64,000 nucleotides of DNA from Bradyrhizobium barranii subsp. apii. Lineage in GTDB: Bacteria > Pseudomonadota > Alphaproteobacteria > Rhizobiales > Xanthobacteraceae. Shown one piece after another: positions 18,501 through 26,519 of the stretch. Every line of letters begins with the position of its first letter. The first letter of the stretch is position 1. The DNA is taken from contig NZ_CP096257.1 of NCBI RefSeq assembly GCF_011516635.5, positions 120,132-184,131 on the forward strand, read 5' to 3'. Below the pieces are notes generated by a model, which worked only from the letters and a program-made list of their open reading frames with translations, did no database searches and had not been told where the DNA came from. Made by a program: the position numbers and the translations under genes.

Positions 18501-18781
18501 TCGGCGATCAACGCGCTAGCGGCCGAATTGACCTGTTGCTTGAGACGGCTGAGGGTTTCGTGATCATCGATCACAAGTCATTCCCGGGTGCGCCAGACAC
18601 CTGGGTCGAAAAGGCGAAGGAATTTTCGCCTCAACTCGCCCTGTACAGTCAAATGATCGCCCAGGCGACGGGAAGCCCCGTGTTGTATAGCTTCATTCAC
18701 ATGCCGATTGTGGGCGCAGTTATTGGCATAGGATCGAATTTATCGCCTTTGATCCAAGCAAGCCCGACGAGCATTTTCTAA
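15578..18781 (+). CDS. AddA-like UvrD-family helicase-nuclease
   Basis: From ATG 15578 the protein has 1067 residues. The Walker A motif is 'SAGAGTGKT' (11-19), motif II is 'LLMVDEFQDTSP' at about 330, motif III 'WVGDQKQAIFGFR' at about 362, and later motifs 'VLTYHRAKGLEWPVV' and 'RLLYVGMTRARDYLVF' are present. A C-terminal PD-(D/E)XK nuclease is visible at about 982-1000 ('GRIDLLLETAEGFVIIDHKS'). The layout is that of AddA. The last 25 residues are less typical, so the 3' end may be slightly altered. It is coupled to the AddB-like gene. Confidence 0.8.
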   Translation: MTDMGPISVVSAGAGTGKTWRLSTEYVNVAQNGASPARIIATTFTIKAAAELVERVRARLIQEGYAEAAQSALAGLVGTVNSVCGRLVSDFAIDGGLSPVAEVIPPEMANSLFGLATEEAIQQFSPKIDPIAERLRQDDWRKTVLDIVNLARGSGLVPTQFADFALKSWQGIEPLLAPVAANETAADLDRALVEAIRSCISQIDAGGDVTKTTKDALTTLRRIASQMSNGRPLAWDAWARISKLKAAKASEPFLQTVRAIAAHHPTHPRLHADLREFIDLVFSCAADALDHFSEFKRARGLLDFTDQEALALELLRQPEVRARMRERFDLLMVDEFQDTSPIQLAVFLEMAKAVKRSLWVGDQKQAIFGFRQTDPALVNAVIEKIRPATGGAEESLDTSRRSRPSLVRFANAVFGAAFPPKGVPADKVVIPNFHRPEPPGFGAALHHWKLDGKNWPSALQALGGRIQSMLASPAATPVINRADGTSRPLKPSDIAILCRQNERCKAVADVLGALGIPAAMPRNGLLDTAEAVLAVAALRYLVDPADSLAVAELAHFNEGNGNWLAVWLTKGAGVVKSQCEAIVALDEKRDNLAHLTPAEALETAIAAARIDQLVHRWDRPGERLANLDALRKVALLYEDACRATRGAATAAGLVAYLSKGLENGGERPAFEGDDAVRVLTYHRAKGLEWPVVILLDLQDGAKRSPFGVYSESPAGGLDPWNPLAGRWIRFWPWPYGDQEKDVHLDATASASPQAQARTEAELAELVRLLYVGMTRARDYLVFATRPSASSSWIDILTRADGTPVLTLPATDGETQVNVDGETFTMVVRSAGLTPAAAVQDEAPAVAWFAPLPLSGEPPKFPPARLSPSAASQDNNDHRAPIADTPIEIGRRLPISGNHDMRLLGEAVHGFLAADRINRPLAEREAMAKEALDRWGVGGALLPASLIEASKRLDRFITDRWPEARRHHELPVFSRIGDQRASGRIDLLLETAEGFVIIDHKSFPGAPDTWVEKAKEFSPQLALYSQMIAQATGSPVLYSFIHMPIVGAVIGIGSNLSPLIQASPTSIF

Positions 18782-18974
18782 CGTGTCGGGGCGACGCAGG
18801 TGGTCAAAGTTGAAGCATTTTATGCTTGTCGAGGAATGGCTGACCGAGAACGCGCTTGGTACTTCGTAACTACACATACAGGTTCGAGGCCAAAGGCTCC
18901 GGCGTGGGATGTACCAAAAACGAGCGTTCTAACGGATACATTGCTAAATCGACCAGTGCTGCTGAAGGAGCAAA

Positions 18975-19446
18975 ATGAACAACGCACCAACTCAAAGCGG
19001 ATCAAAGGCGACTTGGTTCGTGGGGGCAACTTACGGCGGTACAGAAGATCAGATGCCACGCTTCTTGGCGGAGGGGATCTGGGAAAACGGTTACGAAGAC
19101 AGGTACCTCGAATTGGTGCGATCTATGCGCCCCGGGGACCGCATCGCGATCAAGTCGTCGTATACGCGCAAACACGGTTTGCCCTTTGATAATCAGGATA
19201 AAGCCGTTTCCGTGATGGCCATCAAAGCGATCGGCACGATCACCGAAAACCTGAATGATGGAAGGCGGGTCCGGGTATGCCTATCTTCGCTCACAGGTTG
19301 GCCGCGGAGATCCCCTGGCAGATCACGCTCAGGGTTTGCTCTTGCATCCGTCCATCTGGGGAACCTTAGACGAGACGGTTGTCATTCAGGGTCACAGCAT
19401 AAGGTTCGCGACGGTGGATCTGACCGCATCCACGGGTGAAATTTGA
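18975..19446 (+). pseudogene. collapsed McrB-McrC restriction locus
   Basis: From ATG 18975 about 95 codons encode an intact N-terminal domain, 'WFVGATYGGTEDQMPRFLAE' through 'HGLPFDN' to 'AIKAIGTITENLNDGRR', as found at the start of McrB-like AAA+ proteins. The sequence then changes frame, and from about 19262 to the TGA at 19446 encodes 'LLLHPSIWGTLDETVVIQGH', 'SIRFATVDL', which looks like the C-terminus of an McrC-type subunit. The ATPase core and the nuclease between them are gone. The best reading is one large internal deletion that fused the two ends. The McrB part is fairly sure, the McrC part less so. Confidence 0.5.
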
Positions 19447-19626
19447 TCTCAGCTGCTTCGCGTGTGCGAGCCATCGCTTCTCAAATAACGATTGGCCTCT
19501 CGGGTCTACAGTTGTCTTGTGGTGTCCAATGGATGGCGAGGACAGCGCTAAATTCCGCGTACGTACCCCGATTTCGGTATGCATCCAAAAGTGGTGAAGC
19601 TATAATTTTGCTCCGGGAGAGCGCGC

Positions 19627-19854
19627 ATGCAAGAGAAGAAAGAGCCAGGTCAGTCAACCGCGGAGTTCTTAGCCGGACTGGCCAAACACCTGTTCGAAAA
19701 AGAAGGCGTGGATGTTGGCCTCGCCGACATTCTTGGAGCACATCTCCTACAGGCATCCCCAACGCCAGATGCCGTGGCTAAGGCGAAAACGGCGATAGTC
19801 AAGCTCGCGGGCAACCGAGCAAATCCTCCGACGGCGAAGGAAACAAATGGCTGA
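19627..19854 (+). CDS. small hypothetical protein upstream of an ATPase gene
   Basis: A 75-residue, mainly helical protein (MQEKKEPGQSTAEFLAGLAKH...) preceded by GGGAGAG at 19614. It overlaps the start of the ATPase gene fragment at 19847 by eight bases, so it was probably the first gene of a two-gene operon with it. Small helical partners of this kind occur as middle components of three-component ABC ATPase systems, but I do not claim that identity. Confidence 0.5.
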   Translation: MQEKKEPGQSTAEFLAGLAKHLFEKEGVDVGLADILGAHLLQASPTPDAVAKAKTAIVKLAGNRANPPTAKETNG

Positions 19855-19957
19855 CGCGCTCTATTTCATTCAGACCCTTGGCCTCACTGGATTTCGGGCT
19901 TTCCTACAACCGAAGACGTTCGATTTCAGCAAGAAACGGTGCCTCGCGATTTTCAAT
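19847..19957 (+). pseudogene. N-terminal fragment of an AAA/ABC-type ATPase cut by IS1380
   Basis: Thirty-seven codons (MADALYFIQTLGLTGFRAFL, then FDFSKKRCLAIF) match the first strands of SMC/RecF-like ATPases just ahead of where a Walker A loop would come. At 19958 the sequence switches to truncated IS1380 DNA, so the ATP-binding site and everything after it are lost. Confidence 0.6.
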
Positions 19958-20702
19958 CAGGCGGCGCAGATGGGCACGCACCTCGACGCCGCCCGGCGTC
20001 TTGCCGGGCCGCAGCACGACCGCCACGGGCCGGCTCTTCTCCGTGTCGTAGACGTGGATCGGCAGGAAGCAGCGTTCGTCATAATGAGCGTTGAACAGCG
20101 AGAGCTGCTGATGGCCGTGGACGACATCGAAGGTATCATCGATGTCAAGCGTGACGGATGCCGGCTCGCGCGGGTAGCTATCCATCCATGCGTCGACCAA
20201 AGTGTAGGTCAGTCGGATTCTCCAGCCGCGACAGCGTCGGTTGGGAACACAGATCGCGACCCGTGTCCGGCAGCCTCCGCAGGCCAGCTTGAATGCGGGA
20301 TCGGACCGCAGATGATCGAGGTCGTCGGCGTCCTCGTAGCCGCAGCAGATCGCGAACATGCGCGCGCGGAACATATCGACAAGGCTGTGCACGACCCGCG
20401 TCGGATCGCGCCGATCCGGGAACACGCGGGCCAAATTGTCGGCCAAGCCGAGACGCCGCTCGGCCATCGCCAGAAGCATCACGTCCCCGTTCGAGGTCAG
20501 CCGACCGCCATCGAAGGCAGCTGTGACTTTCTTGGCGTGAACGGCTGGAAACGAGAAGGGCAGAATCGTATCGTCGGTCATGGCGGGCGTGGCGTTCGCG
20601 GTTGAGGTGATGGGGTTGGCTTCGCAACCGAATCCTACGCCGCATCAGCGCTTTACACCACGCTCGCCAGCCTCTCAGGCGCCCTCTGACGAATAAGACG
20701 GG
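19958..20702 (-). mobile_element. truncated IS1380-family element
   Basis: This segment is the reverse complement of 24730 to about 25501 of the complete copy further right. Its outer end at 20702 has the same terminal sequence (GACGAATAAGACGGG read on the plus strand) and is followed by CTAG, a plausible target duplication. The other end is missing and abuts the ATPase fragment. Two internal deletions are seen relative to the full copy, one of 1 base near 20284 and one of 23 bases near 20218, which together keep the frame. Confidence 0.85.
19960..20581 (-). pseudogene. IS1380 transposase, 5' half only
   Basis: The start MTDDTILPFSFPAVHAKKVT is identical to the complete transposase at 24852. 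Between the two internal deletions 15-20 residues are out of frame. Homology ends at 'EVRAHLRRL', before the second half of the DDE domain. It cannot be active. Confidence 0.85.
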
Positions 20703-20777
20703 CTAGCTCCTTTAGGTCGACGACTGTCATTTCTTTGCCTCAACCGATTCTCAACCGGCCGGCGGAACGTCGCCTAA

Positions 20778-21041
20778 TCACTGCTTCTCTGCAGGGGCGC
20801 TGAGGCCACTAGGCGGTGCAGGCGGGGGTGATGGCGGTGGTGGAGTTTCCGCGGCGGGTGCCGCAGCAATGCAGTCGCCCGCCCAGATCTTGGTGCCCCT
20901 GACCGTGCCGACCAGTTTGCAACCCATTGGCGCTTGCGGCCTGATCTGAACGGGCGGCCTTTTAGCCGCCTTCGGGGGAGCGGCTTGTGCAAATGCGCCG
21001 GTCGTAAAGAGCAGCGCGATAAGTCCGATTAGCGGTTTCAT
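20778..21041 (-). CDS. small secreted proline-rich protein
   Basis: From ATG 21041 the protein has 87 residues. MKPLIGLIALLFTTGAFAQA is a classic signal peptide with cleavage near Ala-Gln-Ala. The mature part has two cysteines ('GCKLVGTVRGTKIWAGDC') that could form a disulfide and a Pro-rich tail. An upstream in-frame ATG at 21209 would bury the signal peptide, so 21041 is chosen. Function is unknown. Confidence 0.6.
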   Translation of the reverse strand: MKPLIGLIALLFTTGAFAQAAPPKAAKRPPVQIRPQAPMGCKLVGTVRGTKIWAGDCIAAAPAAETPPPPSPPPAPPSGLSAPAEKQ

Positions 21042-21288
21042 GGGTAGGCCCGTTCTAGGGCGTCTTCCATGATATTTTCCCCACTGCCTCAAACATCGGC
21101 TTTCAAGCTTAATGCAACCCAAGGGCGCGCGAAAGCCGCCCCGGGAGGGGCTTTTGGCTGGGCTGGCGGGGAGATCCAGTGCCATGCCGACAAAAGTCGC
21201 TAACCCCAATGGCTAATGGCGCGAAGCTGCGTTTTGATGCAACCTGACGATGCTGCCTATACCGCGTGGGCGGCGCCGAGTGGAAGCA

Positions 21289-21320
21289 TCCCTGGCTTCT
21301 TTACCTGAAGAAGCCAGGGA
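21289..21320. other. 13-bp perfect inverted repeat in a 800-base gene-poor stretch
   Basis: TCCCTGGCTTCTT (21289-21301) and AAGAAGCCAGGGA (21308-21320) form a 13-bp stem with a six-base loop. No T-run follows on either strand. The surrounding 21042-21837 has no convincing gene; frames there are short and compositionally odd, so this looks like decayed DNA. Confidence 0.5.
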
Positions 21321-21837
21321 ATCGCTGAGGCACCCTTGTGGCTTGAGCGCGATCAAGAAAGCGACGCGATTAAGTTGCTGCGGCGCATCCGCCATTTTCC
21401 GGCATCGATCGGCGGGGCACAGGTCGTAGCTCCGCCTCATTCTTTCGCTGACATGGTCAGTAAGTCAGCGCGGGACGCAGGCGCGCGGGCGACTGCGCCC
21501 GGAGTGAAGCGCTTGCACCGCCAGCCGCGATCGCGCTCCTCCGGGCTGCGCTTCGCGTTGCAACCGCCGCTTTTCGCTACGGTTCTCCGTTGAATAGCTC
21601 AATACGCGGCGTAGCGTAGGGAAGCGCCACACTGGCCCGCCGCCCAGCGAGGCGTTGCCCCGGCTCGGCCGCCCACGGCCCCCAGCCAGCCGGGCTGGGG
21701 CAGCCGGCTCCATCGACTACGAAGATTAGGACGGTGCCAAAGCAGCTCAAAAACCTGCGCGTAGCCCGCCAGCAATATGATGGTGGATACCGATCTCAGC
21801 GCAGCGCAAACGGCTGAAATACTCCTCGGGCTGATTA

Positions 21838-22023
21838 GTGCAGCTCAGCGCTCAGGAGAGCGAGATCCGGATGCTGCAGCGGGCCGGCGTCCCGACGGCA
21901 TCCGCTGAACTGCTGCTCGTCCGGATGCGAGCCAAGGTCGATAATCTCTGTCGGGAGCGGGATGCCCTCAAAAAGGCTGCCACTGGGCAAGCTACCCACC
22001 CGATCGAGATCCAGCGGACCTGA
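21838..22023 (+). CDS. small hypothetical protein
   Basis: A 61-residue frame (MQLSAQESEIRMLQRAGVPT, then a basic helix 'RMRAKVDNLCRERDALKKA'). The pattern of a short helix, 'PTASAELLL' and a second charged helix resembles small rhizobial hypothetical proteins. The start is not certain: the AGCTCAGCG ahead of it is a weak ribosome site. Confidence 0.35.
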   Translation: MQLSAQESEIRMLQRAGVPTASAELLLVRMRAKVDNLCRERDALKKAATGQATHPIEIQRT

Positions 22024-22095
22024 GAGCTGGTTCACACTCGCCGAAGCTGCCCTCGGCTATCCTCGTCACGCCGCTTACTCTCGAGGAGACCGACG

Positions 22096-22254
22096 ATGAT
22101 CGCATTCGCCAAAGTGCTGTTGCGTTCCGCGAGCGTGGACGTCGGCGGCTCCGATGGGCTCAAGACCATCATGATCTTTTGCGGCGCAGGCCTTTTGCTC
22201 TCCCTTCTTGCGGCGATGACCTATGGCCTGAACCTCGCTGCAGACTTTTTCTGA
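22096..22254 (+). CDS. small single-span membrane protein, 52 aa
   Basis: ATG 22096, preceded by GAGGAGAC at a good distance, opens 52 codons: MIAFAKVLLRSASVDVGG then a hydrophobic helix 'TIMIFCGAGLLLSLLAAMTYG' and 'LNLAADFF'. One membrane helix is clear. Function is unknown. Confidence 0.55.
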   Translation: MIAFAKVLLRSASVDVGGSDGLKTIMIFCGAGLLLSLLAAMTYGLNLAADFF

Positions 22255-22280
22255 AGGTCTGGCCGCCGCGCTGCACATCC

Positions 22281-22526
22281 CTATCCTTCCTTCAGCACCG
22301 CCTTGACCTCACCTGCCGACCAGCTTTCGCCCTCGGCGATCGCCCGCACCTTTGCGTCTCCGCCGACCAGCAGGTGAGAACTGAGATCATCGTCAGCCGG
22401 CATGACGACGATTTCCGTCTCGGGCTTCCAGTTCAGCGTCAGATCGAGGTCGCCGGGAAATATCTTCCAGCGCGAGCCATCGTCGAGCTCGACGATGTGG
22501 CTCTCGGAATGAGATCTGATCTTCAC
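22281..22526 (-). CDS. small hypothetical beta-rich protein
   Basis: From GTG 22526 the protein has 81 residues: 'HIVELDDGSRWKIFPGDLDL', 'TLNWKPETEIVV', and 'RAIAEGESWSAGEVKAVLKEG'. The pattern (short strands, Asp-Gly turns, Trp) recurs in rhizobial small proteins of unknown role. The frame is open to 22628, but that extension overlaps the upstream glycine-zipper gene, so the GTG is favoured. Confidence 0.5.
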   Translation of the reverse strand: MKIRSHSESHIVELDDGSRWKIFPGDLDLTLNWKPETEIVVMPADDDLSSHLLVGGDAKVRAIAEGESWSAGEVKAVLKEG

Positions 22527-22549
22527 GGCGCAGCCCAGGTGCTCGCGCG

Positions 22550-22771
22550 CTACTTCTGGCCCGAGGGAGCCTGAGCGTTCGAGTTGTTCGGGTTCTGCTT
22601 GTTGGCTTCGTGATATCCGACGACGCATCCCGCCGCCGCGCCGAGCTTGCCATGGCCGGCCATGTGGCCAGCGACACCGCCGACGATGGCGCCCTTAATG
22701 CATCCCTTGGCTTCCGCCGGCGACGCGAAGGCGAGTGCGGTCAGGCAGGCTATTGCCAATATCGTCTTCAT
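22550..22771 (-). CDS. glycine-zipper periplasmic protein
   Basis: Seventy-three residues: signal peptide MKTILAIACLTALAFASPAEA, then 'IKGAIVGGVAGHMAGHGKLGAAAGCVVGYHEANK', a Gly-x3-Gly rich pair of short helices typical of glycine-zipper envelope proteins, then a polar tail. A GAGAGG ribosome site precedes it. It is probably in one transcript with the next minus-strand gene. Confidence 0.65.
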   Translation of the reverse strand: MKTILAIACLTALAFASPAEAKGCIKGAIVGGVAGHMAGHGKLGAAAGCVVGYHEANKQNPNNSNAQAPSGQK

Positions 22772-22975
22772 GGTTCCTCTCCGAATTTATGCCTCTTCGG
22801 GAGATCAAGTCGCCTGACGGAGGGCCGTTCCGCTCTGGACGGCGGATGGTCGCCGAAAATCGTGAACATGCCGGCGAGGGCGCGACGAATTGCGCGGCTT
22901 TGCGCCACCCCGTGCACTGCGCACACGGTATTGTACGACCTTACCGAGCCTATCAGATCGCATTCCCTGAAAGAT

Positions 22976-23490
22976 ATGCTTCAGGACGCATCGGATCTGG
23001 CCGCGATGGCCGAGGCTTTGAGCCAGTCGGCCGACTACCGAGTGTTGCGGCGCCTGATACCGCGGGCCGCGTCCCAGCCGACCATCGGGCAGGTTGCAAG
23101 ACCAGCGTCCTAGTGGACACCGAGACGACCGGCCTCGATCACGCCAGAGACGAGATGATAGAGCTCGGGATGCTCAAGTTCGACTATACGCCGGACGGGC
23201 GGATCGTCGGCGTCCGCGACACCTTCTCCGCCTTCCACGAGCCGAGTGGTTCTATTTTCGGCGGACGTTACGGCACTCACGGGCATCACCGCCGAGATGG
23301 TGGCCGGTCACAGATTCGACGATGCGGCCACCGCGACCTTCGTAGACGATGCAGTCATCGTCATAGCGCACAATAGCGGGTTCGACAGGAAGTTCGCCGA
23401 GCGCTACTGGCCGGTGTTCGAGCACAAGGCCTGGGGCTGCAGCATGAGTGAGATTGGCTGGCGCAAACACGGCTGCGCGGGTGCTCAACT
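22976..23490 (+). pseudogene. broken DnaQ-like 3'-5' exonuclease gene
   Basis: Three frames hold consecutive parts of one protein. 'MLQDASDLAAMAEALSQSAD' to 'RVLRRL' is the N-terminus (22976 onward). 'SVLVDTETTGLDHARDEMIE' gives the ExoI motif DxE at about 23110. 'ADVTALTGITAEMVAGHRFD', then 'VIVIAHNSGFDRKFAERYW' gives ExoII and part of ExoIII (23260-23410). Frame changes fall near 23090 and 23255, and the match ends after 'IGWRKHG' at about 23475. It would have been an exonuclease of about 290 residues. Confidence 0.7.
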
Positions 23491-23788
23491 CACTCCGCGG
23501 CAGGCAACGTATGCAGAGCTACCTGGGTTAAACTTTGGCGGTTCTTGCATTCGTATTTATGGCCAGACTTTGATCGGGAACCGACAGTATATTGCGCCTC
23601 GATAAAAGCTTCTCGTCGACATCCAGTAGGCGAGGCAGGTCTGAACCCGGTCGAGCTCGTTGCAGCCGACGAGTCTGCGCCGGAAAGAGCGCGCCAAAAA
23701 CATACGCTTCAGCAGGACATCGACGGACGAATTGGCGTGACCGTACAAAGTCAGCTCGCAGCACTTGAACGTTGCCGTGCTCGCACGA

Positions 23789-24454
23789 TCAGGCGTCGAG
23801 CTGCACAAGCGCTTCCCGATCCAGCAAAACGAGTTGACGCTGGGTTTGTCCATCGAACCTTAGCATCTTATCATCACGCAAGATCGAAAACGCGCGCGAC
23901 ACGGTTTCGAGGGTCAATCCAAGATAGTCGGCGATGTCGCGGCGATTCATCGGCAAGCTCATGACGTTCGGATGAGCAAGCCGCTCGTCCATTTCCAAAA
24001 GGAATGCGGCTAACTTCTCGAGCGCCGTCTTTCGTCCTAGCAGAAGCATGTGGTTCTCGGCGTGCTGAAGATTGCGCGTGACGAGGTTGAGAAGGCTTGC
24101 CTGGCCCGGCTCCCGCTGCGCAATCGTATCGAGCAGGCTGCTTCGGCTCGTGATGCGAACATTGGCCTCAGTCACTGCTTCGGCGGTGAAGCGGTGAATT
24201 ATCCCATTCTCAAGCCCGAACATATCACCCGCGAGATGGAACGAGTTGATTTGCCGGCGGCCATCGCAGAGCATCTTGTAGGTCCGGATTGTACCAGAGA
24301 CGATCTGGTAGACGTACTCGGCCTCCTCTCCCTCCCCAAATACTTCCATCCCTCTGCGATAGGTAAATTCGCTACAGATGATCTGCTGGCCGGCAAGGGC
24401 CGCCAATTGCCCATCAACCGCAGGGCGGCTCACTGTGGTAGTCCTGATCAACAT
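23789..24454 (-). CDS. Crp/Fnr-family regulator, FixK-like
   Basis: The 221-residue protein has a cyclic-nucleotide-binding-like domain (25-130) and a C-terminal helix-turn-helix, 'MNRRDIADYLGLTLETVSRAFSIL' at about 170-193, with the Glu-x2-Ser-Arg recognition pattern of FNR/FixK proteins that read TTGAT-N4-ATCAA sites. The N-terminus lacks the FNR cysteine cluster, so oxygen is not sensed through an Fe-S centre; this places it nearer FixK. No target site was identified nearby. Confidence 0.75.
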   Translation of the reverse strand: MLIRTTTVSRPAVDGQLAALAGQQIICSEFTYRRGMEVFGEGEEAEYVYQIVSGTIRTYKMLCDGRRQINSFHLAGDMFGLENGIIHRFTAEAVTEANVRITSRSSLLDTIAQREPGQASLLNLVTRNLQHAENHMLLLGRKTALEKLAAFLLEMDERLAHPNVMSLPMNRRDIADYLGLTLETVSRAFSILRDDKMLRFDGQTQRQLVLLDREALVQLDA

Positions 24455-24729
24455 CGCAGAACTCCGTACAAAATGGACGTGGCAGTGAACTCGGGAACTT
24501 TAGGCAACGGGCGCATGAGCGCACTTGATCTGGCGCAATTCAAAGCAGCCTACCGTGCCGGCCATCATCAGCGAGATCGCGGAAGTCCGTCCGACGGCAA
24601 GCTGACGCGAGGGACCCAAGCAGCGCATAGCCGAGGCTGCCCAGCATATGACCGAAGATGCCGACCTGCGGCGGCAAGCCTCATAGGGGGTATCAAGATT
24701 CGGCAATGGCAATTCTTAAGTCGGATTAA
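24455..24729. other. gap with a possible membrane-protein relic
   Basis: Between the FixK-like gene and IS1380. On the minus strand, two adjoining frames (about 24690-24510) read 'VGIFGHMLGSLGYALLGSLA' and then, after a frame change, 'VGRTSAISLMMAGTVGCF', which looks like the end of a membrane protein cut off by the IS. It is not identified further. Confidence 0.3.
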
Positions 24730-26361
24730 CCCGTCTTATTCGTCAGAGGGCGCCTGAGAGGCTGGCGAGCGTGGTGTAAAGCGCTGATGCGGCGTAGGAT
24801 TCGGTTGCAAAGCCAACCCCATCACCTTCAGCCGCGAACACCACGCCCGCCATGACCGACGATACGATTCTGCCCTTCTCGTTTCCAGCCGTTCACGCCA
24901 AGAAAGTCACAGCTGCCTTCGATGGCGGTCGGCTGACCTCGAACGGGGGCGTGATGCTTCTGGCGATGGCCGAGCGGCGTCTCGGCTTGGCCGACAATTT
25001 GGCCCGGGTGTTCCCGGATCGGCGCGATCCGACGCGGGTCGTGCACAGCCTGGTCGATATGTTCCGCGCGCGCATGTTCGCGATCTGCTGCGGCTACGAG
25101 GACGCCGACGACCTCGATCATCTGCGGTCCGATCCCGCATTCAAGCTGGCCTGCGGACGGCTGCCGGACACGGGTCGCGATCTGTGTTCCCAACCGACGC
25201 TGTCGCGCCTGGAGAATGCTCCGCGCCTGCGCGACGTGATCCGACTGACCTACACTTTGGTCGACGCATGGATGGATAGCTACCCGCGCGAGCCGGCATC
25301 CGTCACGCTCGACATCGATGATACCTGCGATGTCGTCCACGGCCATCAGCAGCTCTCGCTGTTCAACGCTCATTATGACGAACGCTGCTTCCTGCCGATC
25401 CACGTCTACGACACGGAGAAGAGCCGGCCCGTGGCGGTCGTGCTGCGGCCCGGCAAGACGCCGGGCGGCGTCGAGGTGCGTGCCCATCTGCGCCGCCTGG
25501 TACGGCATATCCGGACGCGGTGGCACAACACGCGAATTACGTTCCGTGGCGACGGGCACTATGCCCGGCCGGAGGCAATGGCGTGGTGCGAGACCAACGG
25601 CATCGACTACATCTTCGGTCTGTCCGGCACCAAGCCGCTCGCCAGAAAAGTCGACGCGGTCGCCGACGACATCCGCACGCGACGCGCCATCGAGAACCTG
25701 CCGGTTCTGCGCGGCTATACCGAGACGCGCCACAAGGCAAAGTCCTGGGATCGCGAACGACGCACCGTCGCCCGTATTGAGGCGACGATGCTCGGCCTCG
25801 ACATCCGCTTCGTCGTCACCAGCCTCGATGTCGGCTCGGCCGAGTGGATCTACGACAGCCTGTATTGCGCGCGCGGCCAAGCCGAGAATCTGATCAAGCT
25901 GCATAAGACGCAGCTCGCCTCCGATCGCACCAGTTGCCGTTCGGCGCTCGCCAATCAAGTCCGCCTCGTTCTCCATACCGCCGCTTATTGGCTGATGCTG
26001 ACCGTGCGCGACGCCATTCCCAAAGTCCGGGAATTGGCCACTGCCGAGTTCGCGACGCTGCGTCTTCGGCTCTTGAAAATCGCCGCCCGGGTTGTCGAGA
26101 CCAAGAGCCGCATTCGCCTTGCGTTCGCCGCGGCATGTCCCGAAGCCGACCTGATCCGCAGCTTGCCCGGCGCGCTGCTGCCGCTCGGTCCTTGACCGGT
26201 GGGGCGTCCGCCCGCGTTCACCCAACCCATCCCTCAAGCGCGTTGCAAAGTACCGGTCGTCAGGCGGTGAAAAGCCGAAGGCAATCCTGTGCGCCTCGTC
26301 AGCGGAGGTGTGCGGATGCACCAGTCGGACCAAAATACCGCGCTCTCACGAATAGGGCGGG
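24730..26361 (+). mobile_element. complete IS1380-family insertion sequence
   Basis: The element is 1632 bp. Its left end CCCGTCTTATTCGTCAGAG and right end (reverse complement) CCCGCCCTATTCGTGAGAG are imperfect inverted repeats. TTAA at 24726-24729 and 26362-26365 is a four-base target duplication. One intact transposase gene fills it. A truncated inverted copy lies at 19958-20702. Confidence 0.93.
24852..26195 (+). CDS. IS1380-family transposase
   Basis: The 447-residue protein is full length for the family. Visible DDE parts are 'SVTLDIDDTCDVVHG' (first Asp, about 155-160), 'ITFRGDGHYARPEAMAW' (second Asp, about 237) and 'SLYCARGQAENLIKLHK' (Glu, about 345). The start ATG lies 122 bases inside the left end. 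Nothing looks broken, so the element may be able to move. Confidence 0.93.
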   Translation: MTDDTILPFSFPAVHAKKVTAAFDGGRLTSNGGVMLLAMAERRLGLADNLARVFPDRRDPTRVVHSLVDMFRARMFAICCGYEDADDLDHLRSDPAFKLACGRLPDTGRDLCSQPTLSRLENAPRLRDVIRLTYTLVDAWMDSYPREPASVTLDIDDTCDVVHGHQQLSLFNAHYDERCFLPIHVYDTEKSRPVAVVLRPGKTPGGVEVRAHLRRLVRHIRTRWHNTRITFRGDGHYARPEAMAWCETNGIDYIFGLSGTKPLARKVDAVADDIRTRRAIENLPVLRGYTETRHKAKSWDRERRTVARIEATMLGLDIRFVVTSLDVGSAEWIYDSLYCARGQAENLIKLHKTQLASDRTSCRSALANQVRLVLHTAAYWLMLTVRDAIPKVRELATAEFATLRLRLLKIAARVVETKSRIRLAFAAACPEADLIRSLPGALLPLGP

Positions 26362-26519
26362 TTAATAGCTTGTCCTCGAACTTGGCCGGCGAGTGTGGCT
26401 TCGCCGCTACAGCCTACCGGCAGCATCTCCCCTACAATTAGAACTGGAATAGTGAAGCAGGCGCTCCTGCCTGGCCTCAACGCTTCGGGGACAACTGAAG
26501 CGGACTGGGAGAAACACAT

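Noticed and set aside
20200..20700. Independent gene on the plus strand across the truncated IS1380
   Set aside because: It is the antisense of the transposase, with the fused N-terminus coming from the interrupted ATPase gene.
24828..26333. 501-codon minus-strand frame across IS1380
   Set aside because: It is the complement of the intact transposase, and the same antisense text appears over the truncated copy at 19847-20605.
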